A DNA stretch of 59,790 nt from an uncultured Clostridia bacterium (GTDB lineage: Bacteria > Bacillota > Clostridia > Christensenellales > Aristaeellaceae), in contig CAMJPQ010000010.1 of assembly GCA_946407745.1 (NCBI GenBank), positions 1 to 59,790 of the forward strand, in the 5' to 3' direction. The notes below the pieces were generated by a model. That model worked only from the letters and a program-made list of their open reading frames with translations. It was not told the DNA's origin and ran no database searches. Positions 42,367 to 52,013 of the stretch are shown in pieces (within the stretch, counting starts at the first letter, position 1; each line of letters starts with the position of its first letter). The translations under genes were made by a program, and so were the position numbers.

Positions 42367-43693
42367 ACTGCGCGAAAGAAAGAATTTCTGGTCATTCCGT
42401 TCCAGAGTGGTCTCCATCCTGATGGCCTGCACACTGGTAGCCAGCGCCGTGGCTATGGTTTTTTCCTACGGAATCAGCCGCTATAACCTGCGTGGAGAGC
42501 TGAGCGCAGACGAAGCGGAGCTTGCGGAGACCATGCTGCAAATGGAAAGCTCAACACCCTTGACAGTTCAGGACATCCTGCGCCTTTCTTCTTCTGACAA
42601 GCTGTATGTGAGCCTGCTCCTGGATGCATCCATTCTTTCCGCCTCAGCCAGGCAGGTGCTGGCCAGGCAGGGATATGTCACGCTGCAGGGCTCCTTTGGC
42701 ACACTGCCGGTCACATGCGTTCAACTGAAAGATACTACTTATTGTATTCAGCCGTCTGCCAGATATAATCTGTTTGTCTCTCTTTCCATGAGGGTGATCA
42801 CCGTCTGTCTTACATTTGCAGCGATCTTTCTGCTGATGGTCGCCATCGTTTCCAGCCGCATCTCACGGCCGGTCACCCGTCTGACGCAGGCTACACGAGC
42901 TGTAGCGGCCCAGGACTTTGATGTGCGGCTGCCCGAAAACGAAGGCGGTGAAGTGGGAGAGCTCATGAAAAGCTTCAACCAGATGGCTGAGAGTCTGGGG
43001 CACACAGCCTGGCTGCAAAAGGATTTTATTGCCAACCTTTCGCACGAATTCCGCACTCCGATCGCCGCGATCAGCGGCTACGCAGCGATGCTGAAGCTGC
43101 CTGGGCTGACAGACGCGCAGCGGGAGGAATTCGTGGATGTGATCGCTGCGGAGAGTGACAGACTCTCCCGCCTGTCAAACACCCTGCTTCGACTGAGCGC
43201 CTTGGAGCAAAAGGCGACATCTGCCGAGATATCAAGCGTGCGGGTGGATGAGCAGATCAGGCAGGTTATTCTGCGCCTGGAACCGATCTGGAACGAAAAG
43301 AGGATCGACTGGGATCTGAGCCTTCCTGCAGTAAGAGCGGATACGGATGCAGACCTTCTGATGCAGGTATGGACAAATCTGCTGCAAAATGCGGTGAAGT
43401 TCTCGCCGAAGGGCGGCGTGATCCGCGCGGCATTAGAGGAGAACCGCGGTGAATTGCACTTTGTACTGAAAGACGCCGGCAGCGGAATGGACAGTGAAAC
43501 ACTGAAGCATATATTTGAGCGGTTTTATCAGGCAGACTCTTCCCGCGCTACCGAAGGTACAGGCATCGGCCTTTATCTGGTGCAGCGAATACTGAGTATT
43601 CTTGGCGGACATATTGACGCTATATCCCAACCGGGCGAGGGTTCCACTTTCATGGTGGAGCTGCCCGTCAGCCCTCAGAACGGCACCCCTTGA
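42359..43693 (+). CDS. Sensor histidine kinase
   Basis: A 444-residue membrane kinase. Membrane segments lie around residues 18-38 and 135-158, with an extracytoplasmic sensor of about 95 residues between them. A HAMP domain (SRISRPVTRLTQATRAV) follows, then HisKA with phospho-histidine in NLSHEFRTPIAAISG, and the ATPase domain with NLLQNAVKFSP, KDAGSGMD and GTGIGLYLVQ. It partners the regulator upstream and is followed 14 bases later by the alarmone synthetase. Confidence 0.94.
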   Translation: MVKLRERKNFWSFRSRVVSILMACTLVASAVAMVFSYGISRYNLRGELSADEAELAETMLQMESSTPLTVQDILRLSSSDKLYVSLLLDASILSASARQVLARQGYVTLQGSFGTLPVTCVQLKDTTYCIQPSARYNLFVSLSMRVITVCLTFAAIFLLMVAIVSSRISRPVTRLTQATRAVAAQDFDVRLPENEGGEVGELMKSFNQMAESLGHTAWLQKDFIANLSHEFRTPIAAISGYAAMLKLPGLTDAQREEFVDVIAAESDRLSRLSNTLLRLSALEQKATSAEISSVRVDEQIRQVILRLEPIWNEKRIDWDLSLPAVRADTDADLLMQVWTNLLQNAVKFSPKGGVIRAALEENRGELHFVLKDAGSGMDSETLKHIFERFYQADSSRATEGTGIGLYLVQRILSILGGHIDAISQPGEGSTFMVELPVSPQNGTP

Positions 43694-43707
43694 AAGGCGG
43701 GTGAAAC

Positions 43708-44391
43708 ATGGCAACCTCACAGGAACGCATGCTGCGGATGACCAACGAATTTCAAAAGATGGTGGATGACTTTTTCTCTGTGCAATGCCAGTATCAGGCA
43801 GCAATGAAGGAAGTAACCACCAAGCTAGAAATACTTGACGATGAGTTTCAGACAAGGCATAAGCGCAACCCAATCCACAGCATGCAAAGCCGCATTAAGA
43901 GCGTGCAGAGCATGATGGATAAGCTGCGCCACCGTCACAAGGCCCTGTCGATTTCCTCCGCGGTGGAAAACCTGAACGACATCGCCGGTGTCCGGGTCAT
44001 TTGTTCTTACATTGAAGACATTTACACGGTGGCTAATTTGCTGACCAGCCAGGACGATGTACATGTAGTGTATGTGCATGACTATATTCAAAATCCAAAG
44101 CCCAATGGTTACCGCAGCCTCCACATTGTACTGTCCGTGCCGGTATACCTGTCCGACGGGCGCATGGAGGTGCCTGTGGAAGTGCAGCTGCGCACCATCG
44201 CCATGGACTTCTGGGCTTCTCTTGAGCATAACCTGCGCTATAAGGCACGCGAAGAAGTCCCTTCCAAGATCAGTGCTGAGCTGCTTCAGGCTGCCAACGA
44301 TATTGCAGCGCTAGATGAGCGCATGCAGCGCATCCACGATCAGCTGGAAGAAGGCGCACTGATCCGGAAAAAGTCTGACAAGCGCCGATAA
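43708..44391 (+). CDS. Small alarmone synthetase (RelQ/RelP-like)
   Basis: A 227-residue GTP pyrophosphokinase with only the RelA/SpoT synthetase domain and no hydrolase, TGS or ACT domain. Motifs are NDIAGVRVICSYIEDIY, HDYIQNPKPNGYRSLHIVL and the EVQLRTIAMDFWASLEH block with the GTP-contacting residues. It makes (p)ppGpp from ATP and GDP/GTP during stress. It lies 14 bases after the sensor kinase with no terminator between, so it is probably expressed with the two-component system. Confidence 0.93.
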   Translation: MATSQERMLRMTNEFQKMVDDFFSVQCQYQAAMKEVTTKLEILDDEFQTRHKRNPIHSMQSRIKSVQSMMDKLRHRHKALSISSAVENLNDIAGVRVICSYIEDIYTVANLLTSQDDVHVVYVHDYIQNPKPNGYRSLHIVLSVPVYLSDGRMEVPVEVQLRTIAMDFWASLEHNLRYKAREEVPSKISAELLQAANDIAALDERMQRIHDQLEEGALIRKKSDKRR

Positions 44392-44428
44392 ACCGGCCTG
44401 CAAAGAAAACATAGGTGAGCACCCAGCA

Positions 44429-44457
44429 TTGCTTTTTTTCGCCATATAGTTTATCAT
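44429..44457 (+). promoter_or_regulatory. Promoter for the dxs operon
   Basis: TTGCTT (44429-44434), 17-base spacer starting with five T, TATCAT (44452-44457), about 63 bases before the dxs start. Confidence 0.6.
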
Positions 44458-44520
44458 AATACTGGTTCTGTGTATTGAGCGCAGGACGTAACTCCATGAA
44501 AGGCAGTGTATTGAATTAAG

Positions 44521-46410
44521 GTGGAGCAGCTGGCATTGACGGGCAGCACAAGCCTTCTGAAGAATCTGCGCAGCCCGCAGGATCTAAAACAGCTTCCGGA
44601 AGAGAAGCTTGATTTGCTTGCGCAGGAAATACGCAAAGAGTTGGTTGCAACCGTAGCCAAGCGCGGGGGACATCTTTCATCCAATCTGGGCGTGGTGGAA
44701 TTGACCATTGCCCTGCACAGAGTATTCAATCTGCCGGAAGACAAGCTGATTTTTGATGTAGGCCATCAAAGCTATGTGCACAAGCTGCTGACAGGCCGTT
44801 ACTGGCGTTTCCACACACTGCGCACCTTTGGCGGGTTGAGTGGTTTCCCGAAGCGAAGCGAAAGCGTATATGACGCATTTGAAACAGGGCATGCCTCCAC
44901 GGCAATTTCAGCAGCCCTCGGTATGGCGAGAGCCAGAGACTTCCAGCACCAGACGCACCAGGTAGTGGCGCTGGTAGGAGACGGTGCGCTGACAGGCGGT
45001 TTAAGCTATGAAGCTTTGAACGACGCGGGCAACTCAAAAACACGCCTCATCGTGATCCTCAATGACAATGAGATGTCCATTGCGCCCAATGTTGGCGCGT
45101 TGTCACGCCATCTGACTGATCTTCGCATGAGCAAGGGCTGGATCAGTAATAAAAAACGCGTCAAAACCGGTCTTGAAAAGCTGCCCCTGATAGGCAAGCC
45201 GCTTTATCGCTTTGTACACCTCAGCAAAGGCTTTATCAAATCGCTGATTGTTGACGAAGGTTTTTTTTCCGCGCTAGGGTTTCACTATTACGGGCCCATT
45301 GACGGGCACGATATCAGGCGTCTGGAAAAGACACTGCGTCTGGCCCAGGAGTTTGACGGGCCTGTTGTTATTCATGTGCTGACACAGAAAGGACATGGCT
45401 ACGACAAGGCGGAAGAAGCCCCTGAACGTTTTCACGGCATCGCGCCGTTCGTGGTGGAAACCGGCCAGACCGTAAAGCAGAGCGAAGTGCCGCCCTTTGG
45501 CAGCGTGATGGCGGAAGAGCTGTGCGCTCTTGCCCGCGAGGATGACCGCGTGGTTGCTGTAACCGCCGCAATGGCAGCAGGAACCGGCCTGGATGCTTTC
45601 GCAAAGGAATTCCCAGACCGGATAATGGATGTGGGCATCGCGGAGGGCCATGCCACAACAATGGCAGCGGGCATGGCCGCTGGCGGTATGAGACCCTATT
45701 TTGCCGTATATGCATCTTTTTTCCAGCGAGCTTTTGATCAGCTGGTGCATGACGTGTGTCTGCAGCGACTGCCGGTGACTTTTCTGATTGACCGCTGTGG
45801 TCTGGTAGGAGAGGACGGTGCAACCCATCACGGTGTGCTGACATTTTCGTCCCTGCTGCCTGTGCCTTATCTGACACTGCTTGCGCCACGGGATGAGCAG
45901 GAGCTGCGCGCCATGATGCGCTACAGCGCGGAGTCGAAAGGTCCTTTGGCCGTATGTTACGGCCGTGAGGGTATCGATCAGCAGGGAAAATGGCCGTACC
46001 GCGGATTCCGCCTCGGACGCTGGGAGGTGCTGCAGAGCGGAACAGACTGCGCCATACTGGCTGTTGGCAGCATGGTAGCCTCTGCGCTTGAGGTCAGCGC
46101 CATGCTGGATGAGCAATGGCATATCAAGTCGGCTGTGGTGAACTGCTCCTCACTCAAGCCCATGGATACAGAGCTTTTACGTGCAATGAACGACCGGCCG
46201 CTGATCACCCTTGAGGAAGGACTGGTTAGCGGCGGCTTTGGCTGCGCAGTGAACTCCTTCTGTGTGGAAGAGGGATTGAATCCTCCCGTAATAAACATCG
46301 GTCTGCCGGATACGTTTGTGCAGCATGGAACGCGGGCTCAGCTGCTTAAGTACCTTTCACTGCAGCCCGCGCAGCTGGCACGGCGTATCATGACGTGCCT
46401 GAAGGAATGA
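44521..46410 (+). CDS. dxs: 1-deoxy-D-xylulose-5-phosphate synthase
   Basis: A 629-residue thiamine diphosphate enzyme that condenses pyruvate and glyceraldehyde 3-phosphate, the first step of the MEP isoprenoid pathway. The family start LLKNLRSPQDLKQLPEEKL, the TPP/metal block GDGALTGGLSYEALNDAGN to NDNEMSIAPN, and the pyrimidine part FPDRIMDVGIAEGHATTMAAG are seen. The start is unsure: GTG 44521 gives a short extra N-terminus but AAGGTGGAG overlaps it, so TTG 44536 with that site nine bases before is a good alternative. It leads the run dxs-tlyA-decarboxylase-tmk fusion-mnmA. Confidence 0.95.
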   Translation: MEQLALTGSTSLLKNLRSPQDLKQLPEEKLDLLAQEIRKELVATVAKRGGHLSSNLGVVELTIALHRVFNLPEDKLIFDVGHQSYVHKLLTGRYWRFHTLRTFGGLSGFPKRSESVYDAFETGHASTAISAALGMARARDFQHQTHQVVALVGDGALTGGLSYEALNDAGNSKTRLIVILNDNEMSIAPNVGALSRHLTDLRMSKGWISNKKRVKTGLEKLPLIGKPLYRFVHLSKGFIKSLIVDEGFFSALGFHYYGPIDGHDIRRLEKTLRLAQEFDGPVVIHVLTQKGHGYDKAEEAPERFHGIAPFVVETGQTVKQSEVPPFGSVMAEELCALAREDDRVVAVTAAMAAGTGLDAFAKEFPDRIMDVGIAEGHATTMAAGMAAGGMRPYFAVYASFFQRAFDQLVHDVCLQRLPVTFLIDRCGLVGEDGATHHGVLTFSSLLPVPYLTLLAPRDEQELRAMMRYSAESKGPLAVCYGREGIDQQGKWPYRGFRLGRWEVLQSGTDCAILAVGSMVASALEVSAMLDEQWHIKSAVVNCSSLKPMDTELLRAMNDRPLITLEEGLVSGGFGCAVNSFCVEEGLNPPVINIGLPDTFVQHGTRAQLLKYLSLQPAQLARRIMTCLKE

Positions 46411-46420
46411 AGGAATAAAG

Positions 46421-47272
46421 ATGGCTGAAAAAATACGCGTTGATATTGCGCTGGTGCGTCAGGGAAAATTCGAGAGCCGCGAAAAGGCTCAGGCTGCCAT
46501 CATGGCAGGTCTCGTCTTTCAAGGGCAAACAAGAATCAACAAGCCATCAGAAACCGTTGCAGAGGGCATCGAACTGACCGTTCACGGCAGCGCCACACCC
46601 TATGTAGGGCGTGGCGGCTTGAAGCTGGAAAAGGCCGTGCAGGTATTCCGGGCAGATCTGAAAAACAAAATATGTATGGATATCGGCTGCGCGACGGGTG
46701 GATTTACAGATGTTTGCCTGCAAAACGGCGCTGCCCATGTTTACGCCATTGATGTCGGCTACGGACAGTTTGACTGGAAGCTGAGAAATGACCCTCGGGT
46801 AACGCTGCTGGAGCGCACAAACGCGCGATACCTGACCGCTGAACAGGTGCCGCTTCACCCTACTGTGACCGTGATGGATGTCAGCTTTATTTCCATCAAG
46901 CTGATACTGCCGGTTGCCGCAGCACTGATGGGAGAAGAAGGTGTTTTTTATACCCTCATCAAGCCCCAGTTTGAGGCCGGACGCAGCCATGTAGGGAAAA
47001 ACGGCGTTGTGAGAGACGCAGATGTGCATGTGGATGTGCTGGAAAGCATCGTTCTGTTCGCCGAAAGCATGAGCTGGCGTGTCGCCGCACTGGACTTTTC
47101 TCCGGTGACCGGTCCAAAGGGCAATATCGAGTTTCTCGCGGAGATACGCCACCAAAGCAGGGCGCCGCAGCCGCAGCTGACAAAAGCCAGCCTTGCACAG
47201 ACAGTGGATAGGGCACATCGGGAATTGCGCGCAAGCGGACAGACTGCGAGTGATGGATGCCATGAAAGCTGA
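46421..47272 (+). CDS. tlyA: TlyA-family rRNA 2'-O-methyltransferase
   Basis: A 283-residue protein with an S4 RNA-binding domain (RVDIALVRQGKFESREKAQA, residues about 5-65) and an FtsJ-like methyltransferase domain. It shows GRGGLKLEKA with the first catalytic lysine, the SAM site CMDIGCATGGFTDVCLQ, DVSFISIKLILP with the aspartate, and LIKPQFEAG with the second lysine. Family members methylate 16S/23S rRNA cytidines and influence capreomycin sensitivity; some have haemolysin labels from older work. It lies 10 bases after dxs, a usual neighbour. The last 20 bases overlap the decarboxylase gene. Confidence 0.93.
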   Translation: MAEKIRVDIALVRQGKFESREKAQAAIMAGLVFQGQTRINKPSETVAEGIELTVHGSATPYVGRGGLKLEKAVQVFRADLKNKICMDIGCATGGFTDVCLQNGAAHVYAIDVGYGQFDWKLRNDPRVTLLERTNARYLTAEQVPLHPTVTVMDVSFISIKLILPVAAALMGEEGVFYTLIKPQFEAGRSHVGKNGVVRDADVHVDVLESIVLFAESMSWRVAALDFSPVTGPKGNIEFLAEIRHQSRAPQPQLTKASLAQTVDRAHRELRASGQTASDGCHES

Positions 47273-48629
47273 GCGGCCTATTCACAAAATGCTGCTGAAC
47301 GCCTCGGGGCGGATCAGCGGTCATATGCCCGGCCATAAGGGGCGTTCACCTTTTGACGCCTGCGACCTGTACGCGCTGGATACCACCGAGCTGAGCACGA
47401 CGGATAATCTTTACGCGCCATCCGCCGCAATTGAAGAGGCACAGTGTCTCTACGCCGTGGCAGTTGGCGCGGGAGCGACGCTTTTTATGCATAACGGTGC
47501 TACGGCAGGCATCCACGCCATGCTGCAAATGTATGCCCGCCCCGGTGATACCGTGCTGCTGCCGCGCAACGCGCACCTGTCCGCAGTCAACGCATGCGTT
47601 CTGGGCGGGCTCAGGATTGCCTGGATACCGGTGCGCAGCACACTTGACGGCGCATGCGCTGTTGCAGAAGAAGATGTGCTGAACGCACTTCAGACACACC
47701 CCACTGCCAAGGCGCTGCTGCTGACTAGGCCGGACTATTATGGTATGTGCCTGCCCCTTGAGCGGATTGCGAAAACTGCAGGTGCCCTGAATATCCGGCT
47801 GCTGGTGGATGAAGCGCACGGTGCGCACCTGCCTTGGATCAAGGCGCCATGCTCTTCCGGGGAAGCCGGTGCGGATGCCTGGGTACAGTCGGCACACAAA
47901 ACACTGCCGGCACTGACGGGAAGTGCGGTGTTGAACCTCCGCAAAAAAGGAGACCGCAGCGCGGCACTGCGCGTGCTCAGGCGGGAGCAGACATCCTCCC
48001 CGAGTTTTTTGTTGCTCAGGTCCATTGATGATGCCAGAGCCTGGGCGGAGGATGTCGGCGCTGCCCGCATGGCAGAAAACGCAGCTCGCTGCCGCCGTCT
48101 CATTGCGCATGCTGAAGGATTGGGCTATGCAAATGCGCAGAATGAACTGGCCTGTCTGAGTCCCGGGGCTGTGTCAGATCCGCTGCGTGTGGTTCTGTCG
48201 GCGCCACAGGGCGGTTTTACATTGCTTAATGAACTGAGCCAGCGGGGCGTTGACGCGGAGATGGCCGATTTCAGGCGAGTCGTGATGATTTTCAGCGGGA
48301 TGAGCGCAGAAGATGATTTTGCCGCTGTGGCTGGCGCTTTGTCTGCTATTGCTCCGCATGAAGAACCCATCCCACGCCTGTCACTGCCTCCGAAGGCAGA
48401 ATGTGTGTGCAATGTACGTACCGCGGCACTGGCCAGAGTGATACAGGTGCCGCTGCAAGACGCAGTCGGCAGGATATGCGCACAGAGCGTTGGACTGTAT
48501 CCACCAGGTATACCTTTATGTGTGCCTGGTGAGCTTCTCTCTCATGAAATTGTGGAGGTGCTGCTTGCCTCTTTGCCGGACTGCCGCTTTGGGCTGGAAG
48601 GAGACTGCCTGTTATGCGCAGATGTGTGA
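47253..48629 (+). CDS. Orn/Lys/Arg decarboxylase-family PLP protein (YaaO-like)
   Basis: A 458-residue fold-type I PLP enzyme of the basic amino-acid decarboxylase group, probably making a polyamine or diamine precursor. The N-terminal SGHMPGHKG and DTTELSTTDNLY are family marks. The PLP site is DEAHGAHLPW with the lysine in SAHKTLPALTGSAVL. The C-terminal domain carries PPGIPLCVPGE. It lacks the N-terminal wing domain of inducible E. coli enzymes, as in Bacillus YaaO. ATG 47253 (or 47262) was chosen; both lie within the end of tlyA. Pairing with tmk is the common Firmicutes layout. Confidence 0.9.
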   Translation: MDAMKAERPIHKMLLNASGRISGHMPGHKGRSPFDACDLYALDTTELSTTDNLYAPSAAIEEAQCLYAVAVGAGATLFMHNGATAGIHAMLQMYARPGDTVLLPRNAHLSAVNACVLGGLRIAWIPVRSTLDGACAVAEEDVLNALQTHPTAKALLLTRPDYYGMCLPLERIAKTAGALNIRLLVDEAHGAHLPWIKAPCSSGEAGADAWVQSAHKTLPALTGSAVLNLRKKGDRSAALRVLRREQTSSPSFLLLRSIDDARAWAEDVGAARMAENAARCRRLIAHAEGLGYANAQNELACLSPGAVSDPLRVVLSAPQGGFTLLNELSQRGVDAEMADFRRVVMIFSGMSAEDDFAAVAGALSAIAPHEEPIPRLSLPPKAECVCNVRTAALARVIQVPLQDAVGRICAQSVGLYPPGIPLCVPGELLSHEIVEVLLASLPDCRFGLEGDCLLCADV

Positions 48630-49900
48630 TATTCGACCTTGATGGAACGTTGACCGCGTCCGATGAGGGCATACTGAACTGTGTCCGCCATACAGCACAG
48701 GTGATGGGCTTGCCATTGCCGACATCTGAGATGGAGCAAAAAATGATCGGGCCTCCACTGCTGTGGAGCTTTACTCAGCTGCTGGGAATGACGCAGCAGC
48801 AGGCGCTGAAGGGCATCGAGGTTTACAGAGAGCGATACAACCGTGTCGGGTTGTTTGAAAACCGGGTCTATCCCGGCATTCGCACGCTGCTGCGAATGCT
48901 AAAAATGAAGGGCGACTGGGTCGCCATCGCCACTGGCAAGCCAACTGGTGCCTCGCGCCGCATCATTGAGCATTTTCAACTGAACGAGTATTTCGACTGT
49001 ATAGAGGGGCTCAGGGATGATGATCCGCCGGGCAAGGAGGGGCTCATCTCCAGAATACTTCCGCCTGACTGCAGTGAGGCATTGATGGTCGGAGACCGCA
49101 AATATGACATAGATGGCGGGAGAAAAGCCGGTTGCCGAACGGTTGGCGTAGGCTTCGGCTACGGGACGGAGCAGGAACTGCGCGAAGCAGGCTGCGATTT
49201 ATACGCACCCACGGTGGACGCGTTGATTGAATTGCTCTGCCCAGGTATGGCCCGGCCTCTTGGCGCCTTCCTGAGCATGGAGGGGTTGGACGGCAGCGGG
49301 AAAACGACGCAGATGCATCTTTTGACCGAGGCATTGACACGCTATGGCTATGAAGTTATCACATCGCGTGAGCCCGGCGGCTGCCCCATCAGTGAAAAAA
49401 TAAGGCAGATCATTCTTGATCCGGAAAACAGTGAGATGGAGCCTGTGACCGAAGCATTGCTGTACGCAGCAGCCCGCGCTCAGCACGTGCGGGAGGTCAT
49501 ACAGCCTGCCGTCACAGCCGGGAAGGTGCTGCTGAGTGATCGCTTTGTGGATTCCTCCATTGCCTATCAGGGCGGTGGACGGGAACTCGGCACAGAACAG
49601 GTGGCTTCCCTTAATGCAGTAGCGCTGGACGGCACCCTGCCGCTTTGTACCGTATATCTGGACATCCGGCATGAAGAGGCCCTGCGGAGACGTTATGCTG
49701 CCTCTCAGCCGGACAGGCTGGAGAGGGAAGCCGACAGCTTCCATGCCAGGGTGGAAGCAGCATATCATCAGCTGATTCAAAGTGCCCCGGAACGGTTTGT
49801 AGTAGTGGATGCCTCTCTTTCAGAAGAAGAGATTTCCGCCAGATGCGCAGAGCAGGTGCTGGCACGCCTGCATGCTCAGGAGGTGGCAGCGGATGGCTGA
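48614..49900 (+). CDS. tmk: Fusion of HAD phosphatase and thymidylate kinase
   Basis: A 428-residue two-domain protein. Residues 1-210 are a Gph-like HAD phosphatase: [14 protein letters not shown] with D8 and D10, [11 protein letters not shown], and [14 protein letters not shown]. Residues 218-428 are a thymidylate kinase that phosphorylates dTMP to dTDP: P-loop [12 protein letters not shown] (224-232), SREPGG with the catalytic arginine region, [21 protein letters not shown] (DRx), and lid [15 protein letters not shown]. Both domains look complete. Internal methionines at 212 and 222 could give a free kinase, but the site before them is weak. ATG 48614 overlaps the decarboxylase by 16 bases after GGAGA. 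It overlaps mnmA by eight bases. Confidence 0.92.
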   Translation: MRRCVIFDLDGTLTASDEGILNCVRHTAQVMGLPLPTSEMEQKMIGPPLLWSFTQLLGMTQQQALKGIEVYRERYNRVGLFENRVYPGIRTLLRMLKMKGDWVAIATGKPTGASRRIIEHFQLNEYFDCIEGLRDDDPPGKEGLISRILPPDCSEALMVGDRKYDIDGGRKAGCRTVGVGFGYGTEQELREAGCDLYAPTVDALIELLCPGMARPLGAFLSMEGLDGSGKTTQMHLLTEALTRYGYEVITSREPGGCPISEKIRQIILDPENSEMEPVTEALLYAAARAQHVREVIQPAVTAGKVLLSDRFVDSSIAYQGGGRELGTEQVASLNAVALDGTLPLCTVYLDIRHEEALRRRYAASQPDRLEREADSFHARVEAAYHQLIQSAPERFVVVDASLSEEEISARCAEQVLARLHAQEVAADG

Positions 49901-50963
49901 GCGTGTGGTGGTGGGTCTGTCCGGCGGGGTTGACTCCGCTGTAGCGGCGCTGCTGCTGAAGCAGCAAGGCTACGATGTCATCGGCGTATTCATGAACAAC
50001 TGGCAGGAAACCGACGAGAACGGCATCTGTCCTGCGGTGGATGACTGGGCTGATGTACGGTCAGTATGCGAGCTCATTGACATACCTTATTATTCCGTCA
50101 GCTTTGCACAGGAATACATGGGCAACGTATTTCAGCATTTTCTTTCTGAATACCGGGCCGGCCGGACGCCAAACCCGGATGTGCTGTGCAACCGCGAAAT
50201 CAAGTTCAAGGCTTTTCTTGAACTTGCAATGCAGCTTGACGCAGACAGGATGGCCACAGGGCATTTTGTGCGTACCGACAGTGCCGGCAGGCTGCTGAAA
50301 GGAGCCGATCCGGCGAAGGAACAGAGCTATTTCCTGTACATGGTGCACAGCAGTCAGCTCAAAAAAGCGCTGTTTCCGGTCGGCCACCTGACAAAAGCCC
50401 AGGTGCGCGCCATTGCAGAGGAAAACCACTTGCCTGTGAGCAGGAAAAAGGATTCAACTGGCGTCTGTTTTATCGGAGAACGTAATTTCAAGCAATTTTT
50501 GTCCGGCTATCTGCCGGCGCAGCCCGGAGAGATGGTGGCGCCAAACGGCGAGGTTGTCGGTCATCATGACGGACTGATGTATTACACCCTGGGCCAGCGC
50601 AGGGGATTGGGTATTGGCGGCAGAGGAGACGGACGGAGCTGGTTCGTGATCGGGAAGGATCTGAAAGGCAACCGCCTCCTTGTAGCCCAGGGAGAGGATC
50701 ATCCGGCACTGTACTCTATTGAAGCGGAGTGCTCTGACCTGACCTGGGTCACTGAAGCGCCGGTTCCGGAAGGTGTTCCTTTTGAATGCACCTGCAAATA
50801 CCGCTATCGCCAAACGGATACCCCCGTCACTGCCATGTGGCAAGGGGACAGGCTCTATCTGAAGGCACAGCATCCCCAGAGAGCGGTTACGCCCGGCCAA
50901 AGCGCTGTGCTCTACCAAGGCGAGGTTTGCCTGGGCGGCGGTATTATCGAGTCCACGACATAA
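49893..50963 (+). CDS. mnmA: tRNA-specific 2-thiouridylase MnmA
   Basis: A 356-residue ATP-dependent enzyme that puts sulfur on the wobble uridine of tRNA Lys, Glu and Gln. The PP-loop is [12 protein letters not shown] (residues about 8-19). The two catalytic cysteines lie in [12 protein letters not shown] and [11 protein letters not shown]. The ATP/tRNA block GHFVRTD and the C-terminal beta domain ([19 protein letters not shown]) are seen. ATG 49893 has AGGAGG upstream and lies in the end of the fusion gene; the longer frame from 49809 is not used. It ends the operon; no hairpin terminator was seen. Confidence 0.95.
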   Translation: MAERVVVGLSGGVDSAVAALLLKQQGYDVIGVFMNNWQETDENGICPAVDDWADVRSVCELIDIPYYSVSFAQEYMGNVFQHFLSEYRAGRTPNPDVLCNREIKFKAFLELAMQLDADRMATGHFVRTDSAGRLLKGADPAKEQSYFLYMVHSSQLKKALFPVGHLTKAQVRAIAEENHLPVSRKKDSTGVCFIGERNFKQFLSGYLPAQPGEMVAPNGEVVGHHDGLMYYTLGQRRGLGIGGRGDGRSWFVIGKDLKGNRLLVAQGEDHPALYSIEAECSDLTWVTEAPVPEGVPFECTCKYRYRQTDTPVTAMWQGDRLYLKAQHPQRAVTPGQSAVLYQGEVCLGGGIIESTT

Positions 50964-50986
50964 TCTACATCATATGTTTTACTTGC

Positions 50987-51015
50987 TTGCTTTTTTCCCT
51001 TTCATGGTCTACAAT
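50987..51015 (+). promoter_or_regulatory. Promoter for degV
   Basis: TTGCTT (50987-50992), 17-base spacer starting with four T, TACAAT (51010-51015), about 65 bases before ATG 51081. Confidence 0.65.
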
Positions 51016-51080
51016 AAGAGTGTTCATACGTCTTTATCATCCCGCACACTCCACGACCTGAAAGGAGGTTTTATTGGGAA

Positions 51081-51950
51081 ATGGATTATGTCTTTATGAC
51101 TGATTCCGACAGTGATCTTCCCTATGACCTGAAGGAAAAGTACAACATCCCGGTAGTGTATATGCCCTATGCCCTGGATGGCAAGGAATACTTTGACGAT
51201 CTGGGACAAACGCTGGATCACAAAGCCTATTATACAGCCATCCGCAACGGTGCCACCGCGGTGACAAGCGCCCTGAACAAGGAAGCCTATCTGGAATACT
51301 TTGAACCAATCCTCCGTGAAAAAGACCTCTTGTTCCTTGCTTTCTCCAGTCAGATGAGCGGTACCATCGTCTCTCTGAGGGCGGCAGTGGATGAACTGCT
51401 CAAAAAATACCCGGAGCGCAAATGCATCGTTGTGGACACCATGTCCATCTCATGTCCTATGGCCATACTGGTGCTCAAAGCCCACGAAATGTATAGGGCA
51501 GGCAAGTCCATGGAAGAAGTGGCTGCCTGGGTGGAACAGAACCGCTTCCGCGCGAATGCGATTCTCACGGTAGATGATCTGAAATACTTAAAGCGCGGCG
51601 GACGGCTGTCCGCAACCAGCGCTGTGCTGGGGACGATGCTGGACCTGAAGCCGATTGTAATGATTGGCCGCAACGGCAAAATGGTCTCCACGGACAAGGT
51701 GCGCGGCCGCAAAAAGGCGATCAATTACATTGTGGAAAAGTCCGTTCCCGCAGTTGAAGATCAGAAAGAAGCACTCGGCTTTGTCCTCCATGCGGATTGC
51801 CCGGAAGATGCGCAGACACTCTACGGGATGCTTCATGAAAAGCTGCCCGAGATGGAAATACGCATTGCCCCGGTTGGCCCGGTCATTGGAGCTCATTGCG
51901 GCCCGGGAACGCTTGCCTTCTGTTTCCTCGGCAAGGAGAGGACCGTCTGA
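51081..51950 (+). CDS. DegV-family fatty-acid-binding protein
   Basis: A 289-residue cytosolic protein of the DegV/FakB type, which binds a fatty acid and presents it to a kinase (FakA). The N-terminal DYVFMTDSDSDLPYDLKEKY, the TSALNKEAYLEYF loop with the threonine/serine pair, and DDLKYLKRGGRLSATSAVLG are family blocks. ATG 51081 has AAAGGAGG upstream. No fakA-like gene is adjacent. It is followed 63 bases later by uxaC. Confidence 0.9.
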   Translation: MDYVFMTDSDSDLPYDLKEKYNIPVVYMPYALDGKEYFDDLGQTLDHKAYYTAIRNGATAVTSALNKEAYLEYFEPILREKDLLFLAFSSQMSGTIVSLRAAVDELLKKYPERKCIVVDTMSISCPMAILVLKAHEMYRAGKSMEEVAAWVEQNRFRANAILTVDDLKYLKRGGRLSATSAVLGTMLDLKPIVMIGRNGKMVSTDKVRGRKKAINYIVEKSVPAVEDQKEALGFVLHADCPEDAQTLYGMLHEKLPEMEIRIAPVGPVIGAHCGPGTLAFCFLGKERTV

Positions 51951-52013
51951 CAAAGCGTGTTTATCCTTGCTTATTGCTTTATCAACTTACCAGCATGAAA
52001 GGAGCCAACCCAG

